Origin: an uncultured Lachnospiraceae bacterium
Lineage (GTDB): Bacteria > Bacillota > Clostridia > Lachnospirales > Lachnospiraceae
Reading direction: 5' to 3'
Length of the DNA: 7,673 nt
Assembly: GCA_946633495.1 (NCBI GenBank)
Contig: CAMPAX010000110.1
Coordinates: 1-7,673, forward strand
Positions 1-6,085 of this stretch are shown piece by piece; position 1 is the first letter of the stretch, and each line of letters opens with the position of its first letter. The notes under the pieces were generated by a model. That model worked only from the letters and a program-made list of their open reading frames with translations, was not told where the DNA came from and searched no databases. A program made the position numbers and the translations under genes.

Positions 1-703
1 CCGGAGCAAAACAACCATATTTCATCAGGGCATCCCGGATCACCTTCCGTTTGTTGGCTGTTTTTTCCGGAGTAAGCCCCGCACCGGTCCCGATGAAACT
101 CCCGGGATCAAGATTAAGTAAGGCACAGCCCACAGCTGCAGCGGTGGATGTATTTCCAATCCCCATCTCACCGAGAAGCAGACACTCCAGTCCGTCCTTC
201 GTAAGGGAATCCGTAACCTCCCGTCCGGCACGGATCGCTTCCAGGGTTTCCTTTAAGGTCATTGCCGGTTCAACAGCAAAATTCCGGGACCCGTCCCGGA
301 TTCTCTGATCTATGATATGGTCGATCTTCTCACCCTTCATTCCGATGTCCACCGGACATACGGGAATCCCGGCTTTTTCTGCCATGATACAGGATGTCGA
401 CCTTCCATGGCTCATGGCCTCTGCTACGCTGTGAGTCACTTCAGAACCACACTGTGATACACCTTCTTCCACGATCCCGTTATCGGAAAGAAAGATCAAA
501 AGACAGCGCCTCCTGATGGATGGTGTATCGGAGTGTTGGATCCCTCCGATCCGGGAGATGATATCTTCGAAAGCTCCCAACCCGTCCAGGGGTTTGGCCA
601 GAGAATCCCAATGCATTTTACAGGCCATGGCATATTTTTCACTGTACAGATGTTCCGGATCTTCCCATAGTGACTCCAGCCCTGTATCGGACAGAAAATT
701 CAT
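1..703 (-). CDS. cobT: Nicotinate-nucleotide--dimethylbenzimidazole phosphoribosyltransferase (CobT), 3' end cut by window edge
   Basis: CobT transfers the phosphoribosyl group of nicotinate mononucleotide to a lower-ligand base such as 5,6-dimethylbenzimidazole, giving alpha-ribazole 5'-phosphate for cobamide (B12) nucleotide-loop assembly in the cytoplasm. The 234 visible residues carry family landmarks in order: LAKPLDGLG (about 35-43, usual form KPPGSLG), SDNGIVEEGVS (73-83, usual form DHGV..EGV), PVDIGM (117-122), GEMGIGNTSTAAA (178-190, with E179 matching the active-site Glu174 of the Salmonella enzyme) and GTGAGL (205-210). The C-terminal third, with the catalytic Glu317 equivalent, lies outside the window, so intactness cannot be judged. 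The start ATG at 703-701 has AGGAG seven bases upstream (711-715) and follows the HAD gene stop after one base, suggesting translational coupling. The gene is expected to extend about 110-125 codons beyond the left edge. Family identity is secure; the preferred base is not. Confidence 0.93.
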   Translation of the reverse strand, partial: MNFLSDTGLESLWEDPEHLYSEKYAMACKMHWDSLAKPLDGLGAFEDIISRIGGIQHSDTPSIRRRCLLIFLSDNGIVEEGVSQCGSEVTHSVAEAMSHGRSTSCIMAEKAGIPVCPVDIGMKGEKIDHIIDQRIRDGSRNFAVEPAMTLKETLEAIRAGREVTDSLTKDGLECLLLGEMGIGNTSTAAAVGCALLNLDPGSFIGTGAGLTPEKTANKRKVIRDALMKYGCFAP

Positions 704-704
704 G

Positions 705-1589
705 TCAGGTCTCCTGTTTTATCTCATATGCAGCCCGTTGTTCATCCACACAGTCATAATGATAACGCTGCAGCACTTCATTTGCTACCGTCCTGTCGAT
801 GATCTGTTTTACCAGAAGCTCCAGACGGGAGCCGTCCGTATAATCCGCCGGAGCAAAATAACGGATCCGGTTTTCAGACAGCATCTTATAGACTTTCTTC
901 TTGTTTTTCGTCTCATTGTTATATACACCGATGGAATGACCGCCGTTCAAATTCACCAGCTTCATACAAGGGATATCCGTGTCGCTGTCGCCGATATAGA
1001 CCATATTGCGGAACGGGATCCTCATATTTCCGGGCTGATAATAGTTGTTCACAGCATTGTCATTTACATCCAATGCGCCCTTCTCTATACGGAACAAAAA
1101 CTGGGTCTTGTTGGTAAAATTCACTGCCTGGGCAGGCCACACAGCAACCCCGGCATCATCATACAGGAAGGAGCTGGCATAAATCTTTGCGAACCGGTCC
1201 GCGATCCGGGTTCCCTCGATCATTTCCTTTAATCCGGAAGAAATGATATAGTGCTCCACGGTAAGACCGTGTTCTTCTCCATACGAGTTGATCCGGTCAA
1301 ACCATGTGTCCACACCCGGGAAAAGCTTCACCTTTCCGCCGTTTTCCCGGAGTGTCTCTCTGGTGAACAGCACTTTTCCTCTCGAACGGGCGATCATCAG
1401 ATACATATAGGCAAGGTTCGGATCCATCTCATTTTCATTTCCGATCCTGTTGCATTCATCCCAGAAATCCTGAACCGTATAACCGATGGATTGAATATAC
1501 CCCTGCGCCTGCATGTCTTCCGGCGATAAGGTCTTGTCAAAATCATAACAGATGGCCAGGATCGGCTGATGTTCTCGGGTATTCCCCAT
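705..1589 (-). CDS. HAD-family hydrolase (putative phosphatase)
   Basis: A 294-residue haloacid dehalogenase superfamily protein, probably a cytoplasmic Mg-dependent phosphohydrolase of unknown substrate. All four HAD motifs are visible: motif I YDFDKT with nucleophile D16 and acid/base D18; motif II ending in SSG (117-119); a lysine in TNKTQ (about 161) as motif III; and motif IV GDSDTD (200-205). A helical cap of about 90 residues sits between motifs I and II (residues about 22-105). No signal peptide or membrane segment is seen. Two in-frame ATGs are possible, at 1595 and 1589. The purine tract AAAGAGG lies only 3 bases before the first but 9 before the second, so 1589 is preferred. The stop TGA is one base from the cobT ATG, and the cobT Shine-Dalgarno lies inside this gene's last codons. 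I recall close relatives as a conserved, uncharacterised family in Firmicutes that is not always beside cobT, so a cobamide role is only suggested by context. Confidence 0.9.
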   Translation of the reverse strand: MGNTREHQPILAICYDFDKTLSPEDMQAQGYIQSIGYTVQDFWDECNRIGNENEMDPNLAYMYLMIARSRGKVLFTRETLRENGGKVKLFPGVDTWFDRINSYGEEHGLTVEHYIISSGLKEMIEGTRIADRFAKIYASSFLYDDAGVAVWPAQAVNFTNKTQFLFRIEKGALDVNDNAVNNYYQPGNMRIPFRNMVYIGDSDTDIPCMKLVNLNGGHSIGVYNNETKNKKKVYKMLSENRIRYFAPADYTDGSRLELLVKQIIDRTVANEVLQRYHYDCVDEQRAAYEIKQET

Positions 1590-1622
1590 AATCATTCCCC
1601 TCTTTCGGATCGGTCAATTCGG

Positions 1623-2012
1623 TTACTTTACTCCCTTCTTTTCGGGTTCATCATATTTTGCAGCTAAATCCTGGAGCTCCTGGTTTCCGTAAGATTGAAG
1701 GGGTTCGGAGAGGATCACTTCCATCTTTGCGTCCTCGATCCTCCGCTGCTGCTGTTTATAACCTAAGACTCCCCAGACGATAAGTGCAGCTCCGATGACG
1801 ATTCCTATCAGCATATAAACGATCCTCGGAGAATCTCCTGAAGGCTCGCTGAAAAGTCCGACAATGATAAAAAGGATTCCGATCGCTATTTTAGCGATCA
1901 GCGCCCCTATGCTGGGTTGTTCTCTGGAAATCTCCTTTGCCCGCTCGGTACGCATACGTCTTGCGTAATCGGAGCCGGTTCCGGGTGAATGCGGTGTTTG
2001 ATTCGTAGACAT
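1623..2012 (-). CDS. Small membrane protein with two transmembrane helices, unknown function
   Basis: A 129-residue protein I do not recognise. The N-terminal 34 residues are polar and charged (ARRMRTERAKEISREQ, about 17-32). Two hydrophobic helices follow, about 35-54 and 64-84, joined by a short loop (SEPSGDSPR). The last 45 residues form a polar tail with a QQQRR stretch and acidic and lysine residues, ending EPEKKGVK. Two helices with charged tails would place both termini on the same side, probably the cytoplasm. The start is ATG at 2012-2010: AGGAG (2020-2024) lies seven bases upstream. An in-frame TTG further upstream at 2030 would run through that ribosome binding site and is rejected. 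The gene lies 75 bp after the HNH gene and 33 bp before the HAD gene, so it is probably co-transcribed with both. It is a real gene on grounds of start signal, spacing and membrane pattern; no function can be assigned. Confidence 0.85.
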   Translation of the reverse strand: MSTNQTPHSPGTGSDYARRMRTERAKEISREQPSIGALIAKIAIGILFIIVGLFSEPSGDSPRIVYMLIGIVIGAALIVWGVLGYKQQQRRIEDAKMEVILSEPLQSYGNQELQDLAAKYDEPEKKGVK

Positions 2013-2019
2013 GGGGTTT

Positions 2020-2026
2020 CTCCTTT
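2020..2026 (-). promoter_or_regulatory. Ribosome binding site fixing the start of the small membrane protein
   Basis: AAAGGAG on the minus strand, seven bases before the ATG at 2012. It decides against the longer reading from a TTG at 2030, whose codons would cover this site. Confidence 0.8.
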
Positions 2027-2087
2027 CCAAACCGGATCATTGCCGTTTCATTTGATGTTTAGCAAGGTTCTGACAAAGGTCAAAGCA

Positions 2088-2663
2088 TCAGGCAGGAAGC
2101 AGCCCTGTAAGGTAGATTGCTGCCCAGGCTATGGCTACGATGCTGAGCAGGCATAGAAACAGCCAGTAAGCCCTGTGGCGTCCAAGCCTTCCCCGAAGGA
2201 TCCAAATTCCCATTCGGTTTGCCTTTTTCGAATTGCAGGAATGGCAGGCCGCCACCAGATTTTTAGGATCGTTGATATTCCGGATCCCCTTACGTTCCAG
2301 CTTCTCCTGCAGCCGAACATCTCTGGAAGCCTTACCTACCGGATAAAGGTGATCCACGGATACCTTCTCCTTCTTCAGAAGTTTTCCGCAGTAGACGCAT
2401 ATATAACGCTTCCCGAAATCCGGCTCTTTGCTTTTAAAATAAAGCTTCCGATAATCTGCGCGCCTTCGTCCCAGTGCATTTGTAAGCCGAAACAAAAGAC
2501 CCGTTTCTTCACAGTATTTTTTTATCTTTTTTTGTTTCCCTTTCGTCACCTGTCCCGAGAACTCGATGCCGTCATCCATCAGGCCATACCGACGGAGACG
2601 GCGTCGAACTTTTTTCTCACTAAGACCGGAACCGGAAACTGCAACCGGATAGATCCTCATCAT
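2088..2663 (-). CDS. HNH endonuclease domain protein with C-terminal transmembrane anchor
   Basis: A 191-residue protein with a well-formed HNH/zinc-binding nuclease core: CVYC (C89, C92), then VSVDHLYPVGKA with D104-H105 as the first metal and catalytic pair, N131/N135 in NINDPKNLVAAC, and CHSCNSKK with C140, C143 and N144. The two CxxC pairs are the usual structural zinc ligands of this HNH subgroup. The N-terminal 85 residues are very basic (KKVRRRLRRYG, KGKQKKIKKY, GRRRADYRK) and could contact nucleic acid. Residues about 166-190 form one long hydrophobic helix (from AYWLFLCLL to the C-terminal LLPA), preceded by basic LRGRLGRHR, so the protein looks tail-anchored with the nuclease in the cytoplasm. 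Target and role are unknown. The start ATG at 2663 (or the adjacent ATG at 2660) has only a weak Shine-Dalgarno and lies 9 bases after the upstream stop, so translation may depend on coupling. The HNH fold is clear; catalytic activity is inferred from the motif. Confidence 0.88.
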   Translation of the reverse strand: MMRIYPVAVSGSGLSEKKVRRRLRRYGLMDDGIEFSGQVTKGKQKKIKKYCEETGLLFRLTNALGRRRADYRKLYFKSKEPDFGKRYICVYCGKLLKKEKVSVDHLYPVGKASRDVRLQEKLERKGIRNINDPKNLVAACHSCNSKKANRMGIWILRGRLGRHRAYWLFLCLLSIVAIAWAAIYLTGLLPA

Positions 2664-2672
2664 GCCGATCCG

Positions 2673-3647
2673 CTAAAATGCACCTTTTTTCTGGTACTTT
2701 GCAAACTTTTCAGATTTCTTTGCAAGATCTGCCATATCTGCTTCGGAAGGAAGATTTTTAAGACCTGCCTCCATATAGTTACGAAGCACGCCAACCAGAA
2801 CAAAGGGACGGATGAAGGAATTATGGATGATGCTCCATACGATGATTCCAAGGATCACAGCGGCGACCAGCGCAAGATTCTCGGGTTTGGTAAACCATTC
2901 GGGAATCTTGGAACCATCTTTGGCAGTTACGTTAATAAGCTCATCCGCAACTCTCTGGAACGGCTCTGTAAAATTAGACAGGATCAGATAGAAAACTCCT
3001 GAAAATGCACCGCCGATCAAAGCAAAGGATGCAAGCCCCATACCGAAGATACGTCCGAGATTGCGCAGCAGCGCCTTTCCGTTCTTGAAGAAGACGCCAC
3101 AGCCCTCCAGAGCGGCCTTAAAGGAGCTCTTGTCACTGAAATAAAATACCCATCCAAGACAGCAATCGCTGAGGAAGCCGATCACAACCTGAATACCAAA
3201 GTTAATGGCGGATGCGATCCCTTTACCGGTATCCCCTCCGATAGCCTCTCCTGCACCTGTGATCAGTCTTCCGATCTGATTGAAAATGGCCTTAATGGCG
3301 CGGGTGGCTGCATAGAATCCCACCACCGTCAGAAAGCGATCTTTTACCATTTTTTTGCCTTCGCCATAGACATCCTCCGGAAGGGAGCCTTCCGTAACAC
3401 CGCGTGTCATCATGGCAATCTGAGCGGCACTGTAGGTATAAGCGAAGAAATGTGATATTACGGCTACGATGATGATCCCAAGCACAAGTCCTGCCGCAAG
3501 TCCGATCAGTCCCTTGTCATACAGCTTTTCAACCAGGATAAAGCCCACCGTTGAAAGCGCCACGACCACTGCCACACATATGACATTGAACAGCAGACGA
3601 CGAACGGAAAATGTCAGAGTTTTTTTGTAGATCTGCGAATTTGACAT
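2673..3647 (-). CDS. Polytopic membrane protein, unknown function
   Basis: A 324-residue integral membrane protein I cannot assign to a family. Hydrophobic segments are visible at about 18-40, 46-71, 104-122 (weaker, amphipathic), 148-170, 198-224 and 256-288, suggesting five or six helices. A glycine-rich region with small-residue spacing (GAGEAIGGDTGKG, about 131-143) precedes the fourth segment. A soluble stretch of about 30 residues (226-255, including KDGSKIPEWF) separates the last two. The C terminus (about 297-324) is lysine-rich and polar. There is no cleavable signal peptide; the basic start (KKTLTFSVRRLL) favours a cytoplasmic N terminus. The start ATG at 3647 has a perfect AGGAGG six bases upstream (3654-3659). 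It is the first gene after the promoter at 3702-3730 and is followed after 9 bases by the HNH gene, so the two are expected to be made together. Confidence 0.88.
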   Translation of the reverse strand: MSNSQIYKKTLTFSVRRLLFNVICVAVVVALSTVGFILVEKLYDKGLIGLAAGLVLGIIIVAVISHFFAYTYSAAQIAMMTRGVTEGSLPEDVYGEGKKMVKDRFLTVVGFYAATRAIKAIFNQIGRLITGAGEAIGGDTGKGIASAINFGIQVVIGFLSDCCLGWVFYFSDKSSFKAALEGCGVFFKNGKALLRNLGRIFGMGLASFALIGGAFSGVFYLILSNFTEPFQRVADELINVTAKDGSKIPEWFTKPENLALVAAVILGIIVWSIIHNSFIRPFVLVGVLRNYMEAGLKNLPSEADMADLAKKSEKFAKYQKKGAF

Positions 3648-3653
3648 TTGATA

Positions 3654-3659
3654 CCTCCT
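3654..3659 (-). promoter_or_regulatory. Strong ribosome binding site (AGGAGG)
   Basis: Consensus AGGAGG on the minus strand, six bases before the ATG at 3647. It supports this start and suggests efficient translation of the first gene of the second block. Confidence 0.85.
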
Positions 3660-3701
3660 GTCCCTTGATACTCATTTACACGGTTAAAAAATGCCCGTTT
3701 C

Positions 3702-3730
3702 ATTATAACATAAATCCGGTCACCGGACAA
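3702..3730 (-). promoter_or_regulatory. Sigma-A-type promoter with extended -10
   Basis: On the minus strand, TTGTCC (3730-3725, 4 of 6 to the -35 consensus), a 17-base spacer, and a perfect TATAAT (3707-3702) preceded by TG-T, making an extended -10 (TGTTATAAT). Transcription would start near 3695 and leave a leader of about 48 bases before the ATG at 3647. The -35 lies inside the last codons of the MATE gene. This separates the membrane protein-HNH-small membrane protein-HAD-cobT block from the lspA block, although read-through from upstream remains possible because no clear terminator is seen between them. Confidence 0.75.
3715..3727. repeat. 13-bp palindrome across the promoter spacer and the MATE stop codon
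   Basis: TCCGG-TCA-CCGGA on the plus strand: two 5-bp arms around a 3-bp centre. It covers the MATE stop codon (3720-3722), part of the -35 and part of the spacer. It could be an operator half-site pair, or a short weak hairpin at the end of the MATE mRNA. No long T-run follows, so it is a poor terminator. Chance is possible at this length. Confidence 0.4.
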
Positions 3731-5108
3731 TATTTCTTACCCATACACCCTTCTTCAAAAGCACATATCCGATCACGCATTTCAGGAGATCCGCCACATG
3801 AACCAGAGCAAAGATCCATACCACACTCAGTTCGGTCAGATTGCTGAGAAGATATGCCACGGGAACCGATACGCCCAACATAAATACACTGTCAAAAAGG
3901 AAGGTAATGATGGTTTTGCCGCCGGAACGCAGCGTAAAATAACTGCAGTGAAGGAACGCATCCTTTGGCATGGCAATGGCCTGCACGATGATAAAACATG
4001 CGGCAATCTCCCTTGCATAGTCATTGGTATTGTAAAGCCTTGGGAACAGATGTGCCGTAGACAGCATGATGCTCCCCATAAGAAGTGCGCTGATCATACC
4101 GGAAACGGTCAGTTTTCGCGCCCAGTCCCTGGCTTTATCCAGTTCTCCCGCTCCCAGCGCCTGTCCTACAAGGATCGCCACCGCGTCTCCCATGGCGATA
4201 AAGACCACATTAAAAATATTATTAATTGTATTTGCGATATTCTGCCCCGCTACAACATTCAGTCCCCTGACACTGTATGCCTGTGCCAGAAGAGCCACCC
4301 CTGCGGACCAGAGCCCCTCATTTACAAGGATCGGCATACCGGTGCGGAAGAATTTTTTCACCAGATGGGAAGGCACCTTCAGTGTCCGGAACAGACCTTT
4401 GAAATACGGATGTTTCTTTTTATGGCGGATACACCATATGATCACGATGGTCATTTCCACATATCTGGAGAGGGCTGTAGCGATGGCCGCACCCACGACC
4501 CCCAGCTTCGGAAAACCGAAATTTCCGAAGATCAGCAGGTAATTAAACAGCAGATTCACACACACCGCGACAACTCCCGCCACCATGGGGACCCTGGTTT
4601 CTCCGCATTCCCGAAGCGTGCTGGAATACAGCATGCCGAAGTAGATCGCGGGCAGGGATGTAAGGATCACCCACAGGTAATCGATGCCATACTGCTTTGC
4701 AGCCACAAGATCTCCTCCGTCCTCACTGCCGCTTAGATATGTCTGGATCAGATCCGGTCCGAAGATCAGGAACACCGTCAGAGCAAGCACCACAAGGATA
4801 AGTCCCAGCCAGAATTTATATCGGAATGTATGCCGGATCCCTTCATGATCCTTATAACCGAAATACTGAGATGTGAAGATCCCCACACCGGAGAGCCCTC
4901 CGAACATGCAGAGAAAGAAGATGAACATCAGCTGATTCACGATGGCTACACCGGACATCTGCTCGGTACCGATCTGCCCCACCATGATGTTATCCAAAAG
5001 ACTGACAAAATTCGTGATCCCATTTTGGATCATTATGGGGACTGCGATCCCCAGAACCATTTTATAAAATGCCTTGTCGCCGAAATACCGGCTTTTATTC
5101 GTTTTCAT
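3720..5108 (-). CDS. MATE family efflux transporter
   Basis: A 462-residue member of the multidrug and toxic compound extrusion family, which exports drugs or metabolites in exchange for Na+ or H+ across the cytoplasmic membrane. Length and twelve-helix pattern are normal. Both MatE halves are present. First half: VPIMIQNGITNFVSLLDNIMVG (broken by position: about 23-44), VGIFTSQYFG (75-84), and the typical TRVPMVAG...LLFNYLLIFG...LGVVGAAIATALSR (171-215). Second half: GMPILVNEGLW (257-267), AGQNIANTINNIF (287-299) and VGQALGAGELDKAR (314-327), the internal counterpart of the first-half motif. The basic loop HKKKHPYFKG (about 229-238) separates the halves. The start ATG at 5108 is preceded by AAGGGTG eight bases upstream. 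It lies 15 bp after the CDF gene, so both are probably one transcript. Substrate cannot be read from the sequence. Confidence 0.95.
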   Translation of the reverse strand: MKTNKSRYFGDKAFYKMVLGIAVPIMIQNGITNFVSLLDNIMVGQIGTEQMSGVAIVNQLMFIFFLCMFGGLSGVGIFTSQYFGYKDHEGIRHTFRYKFWLGLILVVLALTVFLIFGPDLIQTYLSGSEDGGDLVAAKQYGIDYLWVILTSLPAIYFGMLYSSTLRECGETRVPMVAGVVAVCVNLLFNYLLIFGNFGFPKLGVVGAAIATALSRYVEMTIVIIWCIRHKKKHPYFKGLFRTLKVPSHLVKKFFRTGMPILVNEGLWSAGVALLAQAYSVRGLNVVAGQNIANTINNIFNVVFIAMGDAVAILVGQALGAGELDKARDWARKLTVSGMISALLMGSIMLSTAHLFPRLYNTNDYAREIAACFIIVQAIAMPKDAFLHCSYFTLRSGGKTIITFLFDSVFMLGVSVPVAYLLSNLTELSVVWIFALVHVADLLKCVIGYVLLKKGVWVRNIVR

Positions 5109-5123
5109 AGTATAGACACCCTT

Positions 5124-6059
5124 TTATGCAGGATTCACGTGCACCATCACGTGTTTCACCTCCGGAAAAGAGACCTCGATCGCATCATGAACATTCTCTG
5201 CGATCTCATGAGCTTCTGTAAGCCGGAGTTCTCCGTCCACGCGGATCTCAATATCCACGTAGATACGGGAACCAAACATCCGGGTCTGGAGCATATCCAC
5301 GCCCAAAACTCCATCCTGCTTTAATATACAGGAACGTAACTGTTCCTCTGTTTCATCATCACATCTGTGATCCACCATCTGATCGACAGATGTAAGAAAA
5401 ATATCAATCGCAACTTTAAAAATAAAAAGACAGATAATGATGCTGGCAACAGGTTCAAGAACCGGAAGGCCCAGCCTTGCACCTGCGATCCCGATCAGAG
5501 CTCCCACAGAGGACAGCGCATCACTGCGATGATGCCATGCATCTGCTTTTAAGGCCGTGGACCGGATCCGAAGTGCTGCCGCTCTGGTATACCAGAACAT
5601 CGCCTCTTTGATCACAATGGATAAAACGGCAGCAATGAGAGCTGCCACTCCTGGAATCGTTATGGTCTCCGATCCTTCTCTGATGGTCCTTATGGCCGAA
5701 ATGCCGATCTCTCCTCCCACGATCACCAGCAGCATCGCCAGAATGAGAGATGCCACACATTCGAAACGCTCATGACCGTAAGGATGATCCCGATCCGGTT
5801 CACGACCGGAGATCCGAACTCCGATGATCACGATAAAGCTGCTCACCACGTCCGATGCGGAATGGACCGCATCACTGATCATCGCTCCGGAATGAGCCAG
5901 GATCCCCGCCAGGAATTTGAACAGGGAAAGCGCGAGATTCACCAGAATACTGACAACCGAAACACGGGTTGCGATCCTTCGAAATTCCTCCGTCACTGAG
6001 GCGGCTCCGGTATCCAAAGCTTTATTCACTGTTTGATTTTTCGAATCATCCTGTTCCAT
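5124..6059 (-). CDS. Cation diffusion facilitator (CDF) family metal exporter
   Basis: A 311-residue CDF transporter, a dimeric metal/H+ antiporter of the cytoplasmic membrane. Six helices are seen from about residue 33 to 225, then a cytoplasmic ferredoxin-like domain (about 228-311). The transport-site residues are intact: DAVHSASD in helix 2 (D63, H66, D70) and DAWHHRSD in helix 5 (D173, H176, D180). HxxxD in both helices is the arrangement of Zn-type (sometimes Co or Fe) members rather than the DxxxD of typical Mn exporters; the metal assignment is inference. The C-terminal domain has histidines H284, H304 and H307 in places that fit a regulatory metal site. The loop REPDRDHPYGHERFE (about 86-100) is a family hallmark. 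The ATG at 6059 has GAGGG seven bases upstream. It sits 26 bp after rluD and 15 bp before the MATE gene. No metal-regulator gene lies in the window. Confidence 0.95.
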   Translation of the reverse strand: MEQDDSKNQTVNKALDTGAASVTEEFRRIATRVSVVSILVNLALSLFKFLAGILAHSGAMISDAVHSASDVVSSFIVIIGVRISGREPDRDHPYGHERFECVASLILAMLLVIVGGEIGISAIRTIREGSETITIPGVAALIAAVLSIVIKEAMFWYTRAAALRIRSTALKADAWHHRSDALSSVGALIGIAGARLGLPVLEPVASIIICLFIFKVAIDIFLTSVDQMVDHRCDDETEEQLRSCILKQDGVLGVDMLQTRMFGSRIYVDIEIRVDGELRLTEAHEIAENVHDAIEVSFPEVKHVMVHVNPA

Positions 6060-6085
6060 CTTAGATCCCTCACTCGATCAACCAC

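Noticed and set aside
516..1232. 238-codon open frame on the plus strand
   Set aside because: Antisense to cobT and the HAD gene, whose motifs are unambiguous.
2047..2080. Possible promoter (TTGACC with TAAACA 16 bases on) before the small membrane protein
   Set aside because: The -10 matches only 3 of 6 positions; the 75-bp gap may hold a secondary promoter but the sequence does not support one well.
2175..3002. 275-codon open frame on the plus strand
   Set aside because: It spans the HNH and membrane protein genes in antisense; both minus-strand genes have motifs and start signals, the plus frame has none.
3798..4736. 312-codon open frame on the plus strand
   Set aside because: Antisense shadow of the MATE gene; Cys, His and Gln-rich without a domain.
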